Assembly: GCF_040797585.1 (NCBI RefSeq)
Contig: NZ_JBFNEO010000157.1
Location: 1-6,873 of the forward strand
DNA: 6,873 nucleotides
Reading direction: 5' to 3'
DNA from: Clostridium_Z sp040797585
GTDB lineage: Bacteria > Bacillota > Clostridia > Clostridiales > Clostridiaceae
Shown here: positions 1 to 6,078 of the stretch, piece by piece
Position numbering within the stretch: position 1 is the stretch's first letter
How the letters are laid out: each line of letters begins with the position of its first letter
Notes under the pieces: generated by a model
What the model was told of the DNA's origin: nothing
The model's input: the letters and a program-made list of their open reading frames with translations, nothing else
Database searches by the model: none
Program-made: the position numbers and the translations under genes

Positions 1-171
1 TGTAAGTAAGGTTTTCTTTAGTTCTACTTTATCAAGTGATTTATTAAGTTCAAGAAATCTATGCCAAAATAAATAGTTATCCATAAACTTAGTTGATACT
101 CCATTAAAATGAAGACTAATCCATTCTTTAAATTTACGAAAAGAGCGGTTACTTAAAAAACTGTGACTATT
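1..171 (-). pseudogene. ISXO2-like / IS1595-family transposase, C-terminal remnant (partial at left edge)
   Basis: Read on the minus strand from 171 to 1, one open frame encodes 57 residues beginning N-S-H-S-F-L-S. It contains the segment FNGVSTKFMDNYLFWHRFLE at about residues 22-41. From family knowledge, a tail of the form 'NS-HS..K.W...FNGVSTKYL..YL.W..FLE' is the signature C-terminus of ISXO2-like DDE transposases of the IS1595 group. A TAG (172-174) lies immediately upstream in frame, and only about 30 bp separate it from the stop of the exporter gene. The N-terminal zinc-ribbon region and most of the catalytic domain are therefore absent: this is a 5'-truncated relic, not a working gene. 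The C-terminus continues beyond position 1. No terminal inverted repeat can be defined here. Confidence 0.8.
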
Positions 172-200
172 CTAAGATTTAACTAGCACAAAAGATTTAG

Positions 201-1232
201 TTATATTTGCCCTATAGAAAGTTGTACTAAAAAGGATACAATAACTACTAGAGCAGAGATAATAAATCCATGAACCATTGGAGCAAAACCTGATTTTGAT
301 AGCTTACTAAAGTTTGTTTTAAGACCTATAGCACCTAAAGACATAACCATTAAAAATTTACTTATGCTAGAAATTGAAGTACTCATACTATCAGATATTA
401 TTCCAGTACTTTTAATTAACACCATACCAAGGAAAAATAGAATAAACCAAGGGAAAATCTTTTTTAGGTCTATTTTTTCATGGTGAGTACTTATATTACC
501 ATTATTATTAAGTTTAGCTTTTCTAGTAAGTCTTTCATTTATAAAAGAAAATATTAATACAACTGGTATAATTGATAATGTACGAGTAAGTTTAACTATA
601 ACAGAGAAATTTCCAGCTGCATCAGAAAATGCATATCCAGCTGCAACCACAGAAGAAGTATCATTTACAGCGGTACCAGTCCAAAGACCATATCCAAGAT
701 CTGTCATTCCAAAGTATCTACCCATTATTGGGAAGAGAATTACCATAATAACATCAAATATGAATGTGGCAGAGATAGCATAGGCAATATCGGAATCCTC
801 AGCGTCAATAACTGGAGCAATAGCAGCTACCGCTGAACCACCACATATACCAGTTCCAGCAGAAATGAGTCCAGATAGTTTCCAATTCATATTAAAAGCT
901 TTACCTAATAAATATCCACCTCCAAAGGCTGTTATTAAAGTAAACACCATAACAATTAAGGAGAATTTACCTACTTGGAAGACTTGAGAAAAACTAAGGG
1001 TAGCCCCCATAAGGATGATTCCAAGACGTAATATTTTCTTTGAAGTAAATGCTAGTCCATCTTCTAATATGTGATATTTTGAAATTATAGGGTTTAAAGC
1101 CATACCTATTAATAAAGCAAATACACTTCCACTAATTAGTCCATAGGGGATGAGCTTACTTATAAGCATTGAAACCACCGCTAATATAACTGTAAATAAT
1201 ATTCCAGTAATATATTTTTTAAAACTTTCCAA
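201..1232 (-). CDS. yeiH: YeiH-family (UPF0324) putative sulfate/anion exporter
   Basis: Polytopic inner-membrane protein of about 343 residues, the normal length for the YeiH/UPF0324 family ('putative sulfate exporter family transporter'). About ten hydrophobic helices can be read. Family landmarks visible are the early GMALNP motif (near residue 46), the core GTGICGGSAVAAIAPVI (about 126-142) followed by an acidic AEDSD, and WTGTAVNDTSSVVAAG (about 184-199). A charged, Asn-rich cytoplasmic loop near 235-260 separates the last helices. The longest frame begins with TTG at 1241, but that codon directly abuts the AGGAG (1242-1246). The second TTG, at 1232, gives a 9-nt spacing and the start M-E-S-F-K-K-Y, so I prefer it. 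The gene is divergent from a LysR-type regulator, the usual arrangement for a regulator controlling its neighbour. The substrate (sulfate, sulfite or an organosulfonate product) is inferred from the family name; transport itself is poorly characterised. Confidence 0.88.
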   Translation of the reverse strand: MESFKKYITGILFTVILAVVSMLISKLIPYGLISGSVFALLIGMALNPIISKYHILEDGLAFTSKKILRLGIILMGATLSFSQVFQVGKFSLIVMVFTLITAFGGGYLLGKAFNMNWKLSGLISAGTGICGGSAVAAIAPVIDAEDSDIAYAISATFIFDVIMVILFPIMGRYFGMTDLGYGLWTGTAVNDTSSVVAAGYAFSDAAGNFSVIVKLTRTLSIIPVVLIFSFINERLTRKAKLNNNGNISTHHEKIDLKKIFPWFILFFLGMVLIKSTGIISDSMSTSISSISKFLMVMSLGAIGLKTNFSKLSKSGFAPMVHGFIISALVVIVSFLVQLSIGQI

Positions 1233-1241
1233 TAAAACCAA

Positions 1242-1246
1242 CTCCT
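1242..1246 (-). promoter_or_regulatory. Ribosome binding site deciding the yeiH-like start
   Basis: On the minus strand the sequence reads TTTAGGAG immediately followed by TTG. The AGGAG is the only good Shine-Dalgarno nearby. It touches the first TTG (1241) but lies 9 nt from the second in-frame TTG (1232). This favours the shorter protein by three residues. Confidence 0.6.
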
Positions 1247-1332
1247 AAATAATATTCTTCTTGATTTTATCATGGAGTATTTATAAAATCTAATTATAAA
1301 TATTTATACATTCATAATATATATTTATATAT
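1247..1332. promoter_or_regulatory. Divergent promoter/operator region between exporter and LysR regulator
   Basis: The short, very AT-rich gap between the two divergent starts must carry both promoters. It contains a perfect 14-nt palindrome TATAAATATTTATA (1295-1308). A further TATTTATA (1278-1285) is an inverted copy of the palindrome's left half. LysR-type regulators normally bind dyads of the T-N11-A type in such gaps and control the divergent gene, so the palindrome is the best operator candidate. A minus-strand TATAAT (1298-1293) and a plus-strand CATAAT (1313-1318) could be -10 elements, but neither has a convincing -35. In sequence this AT-rich, palindromes arise easily by chance, so the operator assignment is tentative. 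Confidence 0.4.
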
Positions 1333-1343
1333 AAGGAGAAACA

Positions 1344-2228
1344 ATGTTTGATATAAAAATAGACTCTTTTTTATCTGTATATAAAAACAAAAGTTATACT
1401 AAGGCAGCAGAGGAGTTATGCATAACTCAACCAGCAGTAACTCAACATATTAAATCTCTAGAAAGACAATACGGATGTAAGCTATTTGATTATTCAAATA
1501 GAGAGCTTAAACCTACAGAAGAGGGCGAGGTTTTTTATAAACATACTGAATATTTAAAGGCTAATGAAAGGCTTATGGAGAAAAAACTTAAAGAGGTAAA
1601 GAAAAAAAGCAAAACTTTAAAGTTTGCTGCCACCTTAACCATTGGTGAATTTACTATTGCACCTATACTACATAAATTTATAAAAGTTTTTAGTGATTAT
1701 AATGTAACCATGTATGTTGATAATACACAGGAGGTACTAGCTAAGATTAAATCTGGGGATATATCCTTTGCACTTGTTGAAGGATTATTTAATAAGGATG
1801 AATATGAAAGTAGATTATATAAAACAGTTAGGCTTATATTAACAGCACCCTGCAATCATCCTCTTGTAAATAGAGAGGAAGTAACTATAAAAGATCTTAA
1901 AAATGAAACTATTATAGTTAGAGAAAAGGGGTCTGGCACTAGAGAGGTGCTGGAAAGAGGGTTATTTAATAAAAATTACACCCTTAATGGATTTAAAAAT
2001 ATCATTGAAATAGGTAATGTTAATGTTATAAAAGAGCTGGTTAAAAAGGGCACAGGCATTAGCTTTATGTATGAGGATGCAGCCAGGGAAGAGATAGAAA
2101 ATGGAGAGTTATCTGAGATAAAAATATCAGAGTTTTCCATTGAAAGAGAATTTAATTTTATATATTTAAAAAATAATTTATACGGAGAAGAAATAGATAA
2201 GTTTTTTTCTTTTTTCAACATGGAATAA
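1344..2228 (+). CDS. LysR-family transcriptional regulator, probable regulator of the divergent exporter
   Basis: At 294 residues the protein has standard LysR-family length. The N-terminal winged helix-turn-helix spans about residues 3-62: FLSVYKNKSYTKAAEELCIT, then QPAVTQHIKSLERQYGCKLF and the wing ending in LKPTEEGEVFY. A linker helix (about 63-90, Lys/Glu-rich) joins it to a LysR substrate-binding domain (about 90-290), visible as LKFAATLTIGEFTIAPIL, then DISFALVEG, a hinge with IIVREKGSGTREVLE, and KELVKKGTGISFMYEDAA. The start is supported by AAGGAG at 1333-1338, 5 nt before ATG. It most resembles the CysL/YeiE-type regulators that often sit beside yeiH-like genes; in enterobacteria the neighbour of yeiH is the LysR-type gene yeiE. 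The inducer is unknown; sulfite or a related sulfur compound is a context-based guess. No clear intrinsic terminator follows the stop. Confidence 0.93.
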   Translation: MFDIKIDSFLSVYKNKSYTKAAEELCITQPAVTQHIKSLERQYGCKLFDYSNRELKPTEEGEVFYKHTEYLKANERLMEKKLKEVKKKSKTLKFAATLTIGEFTIAPILHKFIKVFSDYNVTMYVDNTQEVLAKIKSGDISFALVEGLFNKDEYESRLYKTVRLILTAPCNHPLVNREEVTIKDLKNETIIVREKGSGTREVLERGLFNKNYTLNGFKNIIEIGNVNVIKELVKKGTGISFMYEDAAREEIENGELSEIKISEFSIEREFNFIYLKNNLYGEEIDKFFSFFNME

Positions 2229-2309
2229 ATGTTTTGAGGCTATAAACAAGAGATATTATCAAATAATTTCTAAATTTTACTTTTAATATAATAGAGATTA
2301 ATGGTAGTA

Positions 2310-2342
2310 TTTATTTAAGAATATAACATAATCTTAAATAAA
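2310..2342. promoter_or_regulatory. 11-bp perfect inverted repeat upstream of the EEP gene (operator or RNA hairpin)
   Basis: TTTATTTAAGA (2310-2320) and TCTTAAATAAA (2332-2342) are exact reverse complements separated by 11 nt. The region also holds a TATAAT (2287-2292) upstream with no strong -35. The dyad would lie near +10 to +45 of a transcript from that -10, so it could be an operator or fold as an AT-only hairpin in the leader. Each arm contains the TCTTAA core found in the tandem sites upstream of the PH-domain genes, but inverted rather than direct. Whether that is meaningful or only AT bias cannot be told from this window. Confidence 0.4.
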
Positions 2343-2415
2343 ATTTATATAGGAATAGAAGTGTGGATTACTATATAGAATTTATGAAAAGAAATTTTAA
2401 TATTAGGAGGAATAT

Positions 2416-3480
2416 ATGATAAAAATTAGTTTGAAAATAATCTTAGGAATTATTATTTTAATTTTAACTGTAGTAGCGGCATACTTAGCATTTATGACAA
2501 TTACAGATTATAAACCAGAGGCAGTTATTAGTCTAGATATTGATAATAACAAAGAGAAAAAAGTTAGTGTAAAAGATACAATGGCAGTAACCACATATAA
2601 TATGGGGTATGCTGGTATGGACAAAGATGTAGATTTCTTTATGGATGGAGGAACCATGTCTCGTTCTATAAGTAAGGAAAAAACCTTAGAGAATCTAGAA
2701 GGAACCTTAGATATTATAAAGAAAGAAGACCCGGATTTTGTATTTATGCAAGAGGTGGATAGGAATTCATCTAGAAGTTATAAGATTGATCAATATGAGG
2801 CTTTAAAAGAAGAATTTAAGGATTACTCTTTATCTTTTGCTATTAACTATAAGACTCCTTGGGTTCCAGTACCACTAACTAATCCTCATGGTAAGGTTCT
2901 TGCAGGACTTGTTAATATGTCAAAATTTAATATTGAAAGTAGTACAAGATATGATCTGCCAGGTAAAGAGCCATGGCCAGTTCAATTGGCAGAACTTGAT
3001 AGAAGTATTAGTGTAAGTAGATTTAATACAGATAATAATAAAGAGCTTGTTATGATAAATGCTCATTTATCAGCCTATGATAAGGGTGGAAATATAAGAA
3101 AACAGCAGTTAGGATTTTTAAATGACTTTTTAACAAAGGAATATGAAAAAGGCAATTATGTTATTATTGGAGGAGATTGGAACCATCAAATACCAGGAAC
3201 TGATCCAACTATATTTGAAACAACTCAGGAGTGGCCAGAGTGGTTACAGGTAATTCCTGATACTTTTATGCCAAAGGGATTTTCATGGCAGTTTGATAAG
3301 AATGTTCCTACAGCTCGTTCAGTAGACAAGCCGTATAAAAATGGAGACAACTTTAGAGCAGTTATCGATGGATTTATGGTTTCAGATAATGTTCAGGTTA
3401 TTGAAACCAAGGGAAGGGATTTAGACTTTAGATACTCTGATCATAATCCAGTAACCTTAAAGTTTAAATTAGAGGATTAA
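2416..3480 (+). CDS. Membrane-anchored endonuclease/exonuclease/phosphatase (EEP) domain protein
   Basis: 354 residues. The N-terminus (about residues 5-30) is one hydrophobic helix with basic residues before it and no lipobox, so the catalytic domain is probably tethered outside the cytoplasmic membrane. Residues 55-354 form a full EEP (DNase I-like) fold with its metal and catalytic signatures in order: TTYNMGY (N62), FMQEVDRN (E113), INAHLSAYD (H217), IIGGDWNHQ (D254, N256), AVIDGFM (D318) and YSDHNPVTL (D342, H343). All expected active-site positions are intact. The family includes nucleases, sphingomyelinases and inositol phosphatases, and the substrate here cannot be told from sequence. 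The start is set by AGGAGG (2405-2410), 5 nt before ATG. It stands alone between the LysR gene and the PH-domain pair, with its own 187-nt upstream region. Confidence 0.9.
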   Translation: MIKISLKIILGIIILILTVVAAYLAFMTITDYKPEAVISLDIDNNKEKKVSVKDTMAVTTYNMGYAGMDKDVDFFMDGGTMSRSISKEKTLENLEGTLDIIKKEDPDFVFMQEVDRNSSRSYKIDQYEALKEEFKDYSLSFAINYKTPWVPVPLTNPHGKVLAGLVNMSKFNIESSTRYDLPGKEPWPVQLAELDRSISVSRFNTDNNKELVMINAHLSAYDKGGNIRKQQLGFLNDFLTKEYEKGNYVIIGGDWNHQIPGTDPTIFETTQEWPEWLQVIPDTFMPKGFSWQFDKNVPTARSVDKPYKNGDNFRAVIDGFMVSDNVQVIETKGRDLDFRYSDHNPVTLKFKLED

Positions 3481-3563
3481 TTTAACAATTAAAAGATGTC
3501 TTCTAATTAAAAATAAACATAGACACATTATTTTGAAATAATAAATATGTGGGAGATATATTA

Positions 3564-3609
3564 AGGGTGGACTTTGTTCTATAGAAAACTATAATACAAA
3601 GTCCACCCT
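3564..3609. terminator. Long stable hairpin between EEP and PH-domain genes (terminator-like, no U-tract)
   Basis: AGGGTGGACTTTGT (3564-3577) is the exact reverse complement of ACAAAGTCCACCCT (3596-3609). The 18-nt loop folds further: TATAG (3580-3584) pairs with CTATA (3589-3593) around AAAA, giving a 14-bp stem, a small mismatch and a 5-bp apical stem. It is the most GC-rich short element in an AT-rich gap and lies 84 nt after the EEP stop. Neither strand shows a clear run of T after the stem, so a classic intrinsic terminator is not proven. Because it lies just upstream of the tandem promoter repeats it most likely insulates the two transcription units. Confidence 0.5.
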
Positions 3610-3617
3610 AGTTGTAT

Positions 3618-3699
3618 TAGTCTTAAGAGAATCTTAAATATAATCTCTTTGTAATGGTTACTCTTAAAAAAATCTTAAATATAATACTCCTATAATGAC
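3618..3699 (+). repeat. 41-nt tandem duplication carrying paired TCTTAA boxes and -10-like hexamers; probable response-regulator-controlled promoter
   Basis: Copies 3618-3658 and 3659-3699 match at about 30 of 41 positions, with AATCTTAAATATAAT identical in both (3630-3644 and 3671-3685). Each copy has two TCTTAA half-sites exactly 11 nt apart: 3621/3632 in the first, 3662/3673 in the second. Direct repeats at one helical turn are typical of OmpR/PhoB-family response-regulator sites. TATAAT occurs at 3639, 3680 and 3691. The 3691 hexamer lies 12 nt after the second box with no recognisable -35, as in an activator-dependent promoter. The aligned position in copy one is TGTAAT (3650-3655). The block ends about 41 nt before the start of the PH-domain pair, which it probably controls. 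The regulator is not in the window. Confidence 0.6.
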
Positions 3700-3740
3700 A
3701 TAAGAAAAAGAGTAGATATAATAGATACAGGAGGGATATT

Positions 3741-4235
3741 ATGGAGCAAAATAAGTTAAATGTAAATTCAAAAAAATCTTGGTTTATTGCTAGATTAATA
3801 GCCACTGTAATCATAAGTACTATACTTATAGGAGGAAAGATTCTATTTTTAAATAAAGTTCTAGAGGATAATATTAATCCTTATATTAATATTACTATTG
3901 TAGTTATTATAGGAATAATGATATTAAACACTATTATTTACCCAGCTATTGAGTATAAGCAGTGGTATTATACAATAACCAAGGATAAAGTAGAATTTAG
4001 TGAAGGAATATTTTTTAGGGAGAGAACTATAATTCCAATTGTTAGAATACAACATATAAAAATTAATGAAGGTCCCATAAATAGATTTTTAAACCTTGCA
4101 AATATTAAAATACATACTGCTGGGGGAGTTCATAAAATTCCTAATATAGATAGAGAAAAGGCAGAGGAAATAAGCCATTATTTAAAGGATAAGGTTAAAG
4201 AGAAGGTGAATTTAAATGCTGAAGGAGAAAAGTAG
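3741..4235 (+). CDS. PH domain-containing membrane protein, YdbS-like
   Basis: 164 residues. Two hydrophobic helices (about 16-37 and 47-69) precede one bacterial PH (bPH2) domain at about 72-150. The domain has the recognisable run YYTITKDKVEFSEGIFFRER, then TIIPIVRIQHIKINEGPINR, then NIKIHTAGG. In this family the motif 'RIQ.I....GP..R.F.L..V.I.TAGG' is diagnostic. The start is fixed by AGGAGGG (3729-3735) with 5-nt spacing. The gene overlaps the next, also PH-domain, gene by 20 nt, so the two are co-translated and probably form one membrane complex, as B. subtilis ydbS-ydbT do. In Bacillus, ydbST is a sigma-W operon linked to bacteriocin (amylocyclicin) resistance. A similar envelope-defence role is inference here, supported by the tandem regulatory sites upstream. 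Confidence 0.9.
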   Translation: MEQNKLNVNSKKSWFIARLIATVIISTILIGGKILFLNKVLEDNINPYINITIVVIIGIMILNTIIYPAIEYKQWYYTITKDKVEFSEGIFFRERTIIPIVRIQHIKINEGPINRFLNLANIKIHTAGGVHKIPNIDREKAEEISHYLKDKVKEKVNLNAEGEK

Positions 4236-5691
4236 AAATCACTTTCTATATATTATTGAAGAGATAGTTAAGGGACTAAAAGCATGGTTAATATTTATAT
4301 TTATAGGAGCTGCTAAGTGGGGATATATATTTGGGGTGGTAGGAGTATTATTCCTTATAATAATACCTTTAATAAGTTGGTGTAGCATATATTTTTATTT
4401 AGAGGATAATACCTTGGTTTATATAAGTGGTATACTTTCAAAAGAGAAAAGAGAAATACCATTTAATAAAATTAGTACAGTTGATATTCAGAAGACTGTA
4501 ATTGATAGAATGTTTAATATATGTACAGTTAAAATAGATACTGGAATTGCTAGTATAAATGGCAGTGAATTTAAGATAAAGTTAAGTCATCATATGGCAA
4601 TGGCACTTAAAGAAATAATATTAGAAGGCAGAAAGTATGAGGATAATATAAATAAAGATGAAAGTATAGATAAAGAGGATGTTCATCAGGTTTTAAATAA
4701 GGATATAGAAGATAATAAAATAGAGGCATCCTTTAAAGATATCCTTATGTATTCTCTGACTAAAAATAAACTGATTTGGAGTCTAAGTGTATTTTTTATT
4801 ATAACCGAATTTTTAGAAAACATAGAGAGAATTATAAATATATCTTTATTAGATAAGGTTTTAAGCTTTATTAATATTGAAAATATATCTAATAAATCCA
4901 TTGGAATTATTGTGGTACAAGTTATAGGCCTAGTGTTATTTTTCTACTTAATAACTATTATAATATCAGTGATATTTGATAATATTAGATTTAGTGAATT
5001 TAAGGTAATAAAGAAGGGGAATAGACTTAATATATCCTATGGATTAATTAACCAAAAGGAGTATTCTATACCCTTGGATAAACTTCATGGTATTAGACTG
5101 AAACAAAGCTTATTTCAGCAAATATTTAATTTATATAGTATTGAAGTTATTACAATAGGTTATGGGGATGAAACAGGTGAGATAGCTCTTTTGTATCCAG
5201 TAGCTAATGAAAGTATAAAGAATAAAATCATTAGGGAGTTAATTCCCCATATGGAGTATAAAGGAGAGGTTTTCAAACCTAAAAGAAGGGTTATTGCAAG
5301 GTTTATTGTGAAGAGATTTTTAGTAACCTTAGCAATAGTTACAATATTTATGAATCTTTTAGTAAGAGTTGATCTTACTTTAAGGATTTCTATAGGTTTT
5401 ATGGTTATACTAATTTCAATAATACGTGGATACGCTAATTATAGAAACACATCTATTGGTGTAGATAGTAATGTTATTATAATCAGTGAGGGAAGTATAA
5501 CCAAGAAAACAACAATTATAACTCAAAATAGTGTGCAATCTATAAGCAAGGCGGAGGGGCCACTCCAAAGAGTGAGGGGAATTTGTAACTATAAGATTAA
5601 TATATATAGCAATAGTTTTGGAGAAGTCGTTACCGTAAAGAATTTAGATAATAATATTATGGAATTACTGGATAATCAGCTTATAATTTAA
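4216..5691 (+). CDS. PH domain-containing membrane protein with three PH-like modules, YdbT-like
   Basis: 491 residues in repeated units of a hydrophobic hairpin followed by a bPH2 domain. Unit 1: helices about 22-60, then PH with GILSKEKREIPFNKISTVDI and RMFNICTVKIDTG (about 60-135). A charged linker (about 140-175, Asp/Glu/Lys/Asn-rich) follows. Unit 2: helices about 187-203 and 229-255, PH with GLINQKEYSIPLDKLHGIRL and QQIFNLYSIEVITIGYG (about 260-340). Unit 3: helices about 364-384 and 388-405, PH with GSITKKTTIITQNSVQSI and GPLQRVRGICNYKINIYS (about 408-488). Length and three-module design match YdbT/YdbS-partner proteins. The start lies inside the preceding gene (20-nt overlap) with AAGGTG (4203-4208) 7 nt upstream, indicating translational coupling. 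It probably partners the single-PH protein; the ligand of either is unknown. Confidence 0.9.
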   Translation: MLKEKSRNHFLYIIEEIVKGLKAWLIFIFIGAAKWGYIFGVVGVLFLIIIPLISWCSIYFYLEDNTLVYISGILSKEKREIPFNKISTVDIQKTVIDRMFNICTVKIDTGIASINGSEFKIKLSHHMAMALKEIILEGRKYEDNINKDESIDKEDVHQVLNKDIEDNKIEASFKDILMYSLTKNKLIWSLSVFFIITEFLENIERIINISLLDKVLSFINIENISNKSIGIIVVQVIGLVLFFYLITIIISVIFDNIRFSEFKVIKKGNRLNISYGLINQKEYSIPLDKLHGIRLKQSLFQQIFNLYSIEVITIGYGDETGEIALLYPVANESIKNKIIRELIPHMEYKGEVFKPKRRVIARFIVKRFLVTLAIVTIFMNLLVRVDLTLRISIGFMVILISIIRGYANYRNTSIGVDSNVIIISEGSITKKTTIITQNSVQSISKAEGPLQRVRGICNYKINIYSNSFGEVVTVKNLDNNIMELLDNQLII

Positions 5692-5699
5692 CTTGCTGT

Positions 5700-5729
5700 G
5701 TTAGTTAAATTTTAATTAGATAACCTAAC
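5700..5729 (+). terminator. Weak AT-rich hairpin after the PH-domain pair
   Basis: GTTAGTTA (5700-5707) can pair with TAACCTAAC (5721-5729) with one bulged C and a 13-nt loop. It starts 8 nt after the ydbT-like stop, a suitable place for a terminator. The stem is weak and no T-run follows, so termination here is only a possibility. Confidence 0.25.
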
Positions 5730-5762
5730 TATAACAATTATTTAAATAAGTGTTTTCTATTT

Positions 5763-5869
5763 CTATAGGGTTCATATCTTAAAAGTTAACTTATATCTGT
5801 GGTTTATTCACTTATAAATCAGACTTTTGAGGGAGGTGTAAGTTAAGAACCGGACTAGGAACCCTATAG
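5763..5869 (+). ncRNA. Candidate structured RNA domain: nested 11-bp stems with a crossing helix (pseudoknot)
   Basis: No credible protein gene lies here, but complementarity is dense. P1: CTATAGGGTTC (5763-5773) pairs perfectly with GAACCCTATAG (5859-5869). P2: TTAACTTATAT (5786-5796) pairs with GTGTAAGTTAA (5836-5846), 11 bp with two G-U. P3: CTG + GTTTAT (5797-5799, 5802-5807) pairs with ATAAAT + CAG (5814-5822), with a 6-nt loop. The single strand before P2, CTTAAAAG (5778-5785), is complementary to CTTTTGAG (5824-5831) on the far side of P3 (one G-U). That helix crosses P2 and would make a pseudoknot. I compared by eye with the common riboswitch cores and T-box and found no match. It could be a leader of the downstream phosphoesterase gene or an independent small RNA. 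Strand is assigned from neighbouring gene direction; a stem-loop set fits either strand. Confidence 0.5.
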
Positions 5870-5880
5870 CTAAAGGCAAA

Positions 5881-6066
5881 GTAACATAGCAATAATTTAT
5901 GAATTTTATGGTTTCACAAGATTTAAAGTATTGAAATTCTAGAGTTATATACTATATAGTAATAATATAGAAGGAATCTTCCTTCAGATGGTGTTCTCTC
6001 AGCGTTTGAAGGTTAGATGAGTTAATCTAGGGGCTTAGCAATTATTAGTTACAGTTGGTAGCCATC
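5881..6066 (+). ncRNA. Second candidate RNA domain closed by a 12-bp long-range stem, adjoining the phosphoesterase start
   Basis: GTAAC + AATAATT (5881-5885, 5891-5897) pairs with AATTATT + GTTAC (6040-6046, 6048-6052), making a split 12-bp closing stem around about 140 nt. Inside are GAATTT/AAATTC (5901-5906/5934-5939), the palindrome TACTATATAGTA (5950-5961), a tight hairpin GAAGGA-ATCT-TCCTTC (5970-5985) and TAGAT/ATCTA (6014-6018/6025-6029). A competing helix GATGGT/GCCATC (5987-5992/6061-6066) is also possible, so not all can form together. CTTCCTT (5978-5984), the 3' side of the tight hairpin, can instead pair with the Shine-Dalgarno AAGGAGG (6079-6085), with one G-U. This suggests an on/off choice for translation of the next gene. 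Individual short pairings in AT-rich DNA are easily fortuitous. Confidence 0.35.
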
Positions 6067-6078
6067 AGATAAAGCTTA

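Noticed and set aside
1976..2221. Minus-strand open frame of 81 codons within the LysR gene, and similar ones at 3623-3814, 4686-4901 and 6045-6323.
   Set aside because: They lie opposite strongly supported genes or promoter repeats, have low-complexity Ser/Ile/Phe-rich translations, and lack ribosome binding sites; they are antisense shadows.
3487..3508. AATTAAAAG/CTTCTAATT hairpin just after the EEP stop as its terminator.
   Set aside because: The stem has a mismatch, is almost all A-T, and is followed by A-rich rather than T-rich sequence on the plus strand.
3717..3722. A promoter with ATGACA (3695-3700) and TATAAT (3717-3722).
   Set aside because: Transcription would start at or inside the ribosome binding site at 3729-3735, leaving almost no leader; an upstream -10 is more sensible.
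5847..5890. GAACC...GGAACCCTATAGCTAAAGGC looks a little like ydaO (c-di-AMP) riboswitch or group I intron core sequences.
   Set aside because: The second conserved half of ydaO is missing, and no P/Q/R/S set or P7 pairing of a group I intron can be assembled; the similarity is a few bases only.
5987..5998. GATGGTGTTCTC resembles the 5' core of the fluoride (crcB) riboswitch.
   Set aside because: The flanking bases do not give the required first stem (only AGA/TCT can pair), the 3' CTGATGA-like conserved part is not found in place, and the downstream gene is a phosphoesterase, not a fluoride exporter.
5899..6020. Two tiny ATG-started ORFs (5899-5934, 11 codons; 5988-6020, 10 codons) as leader peptides.
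   Set aside because: Neither has a ribosome binding site or a codon pattern suggesting an attenuator peptide.
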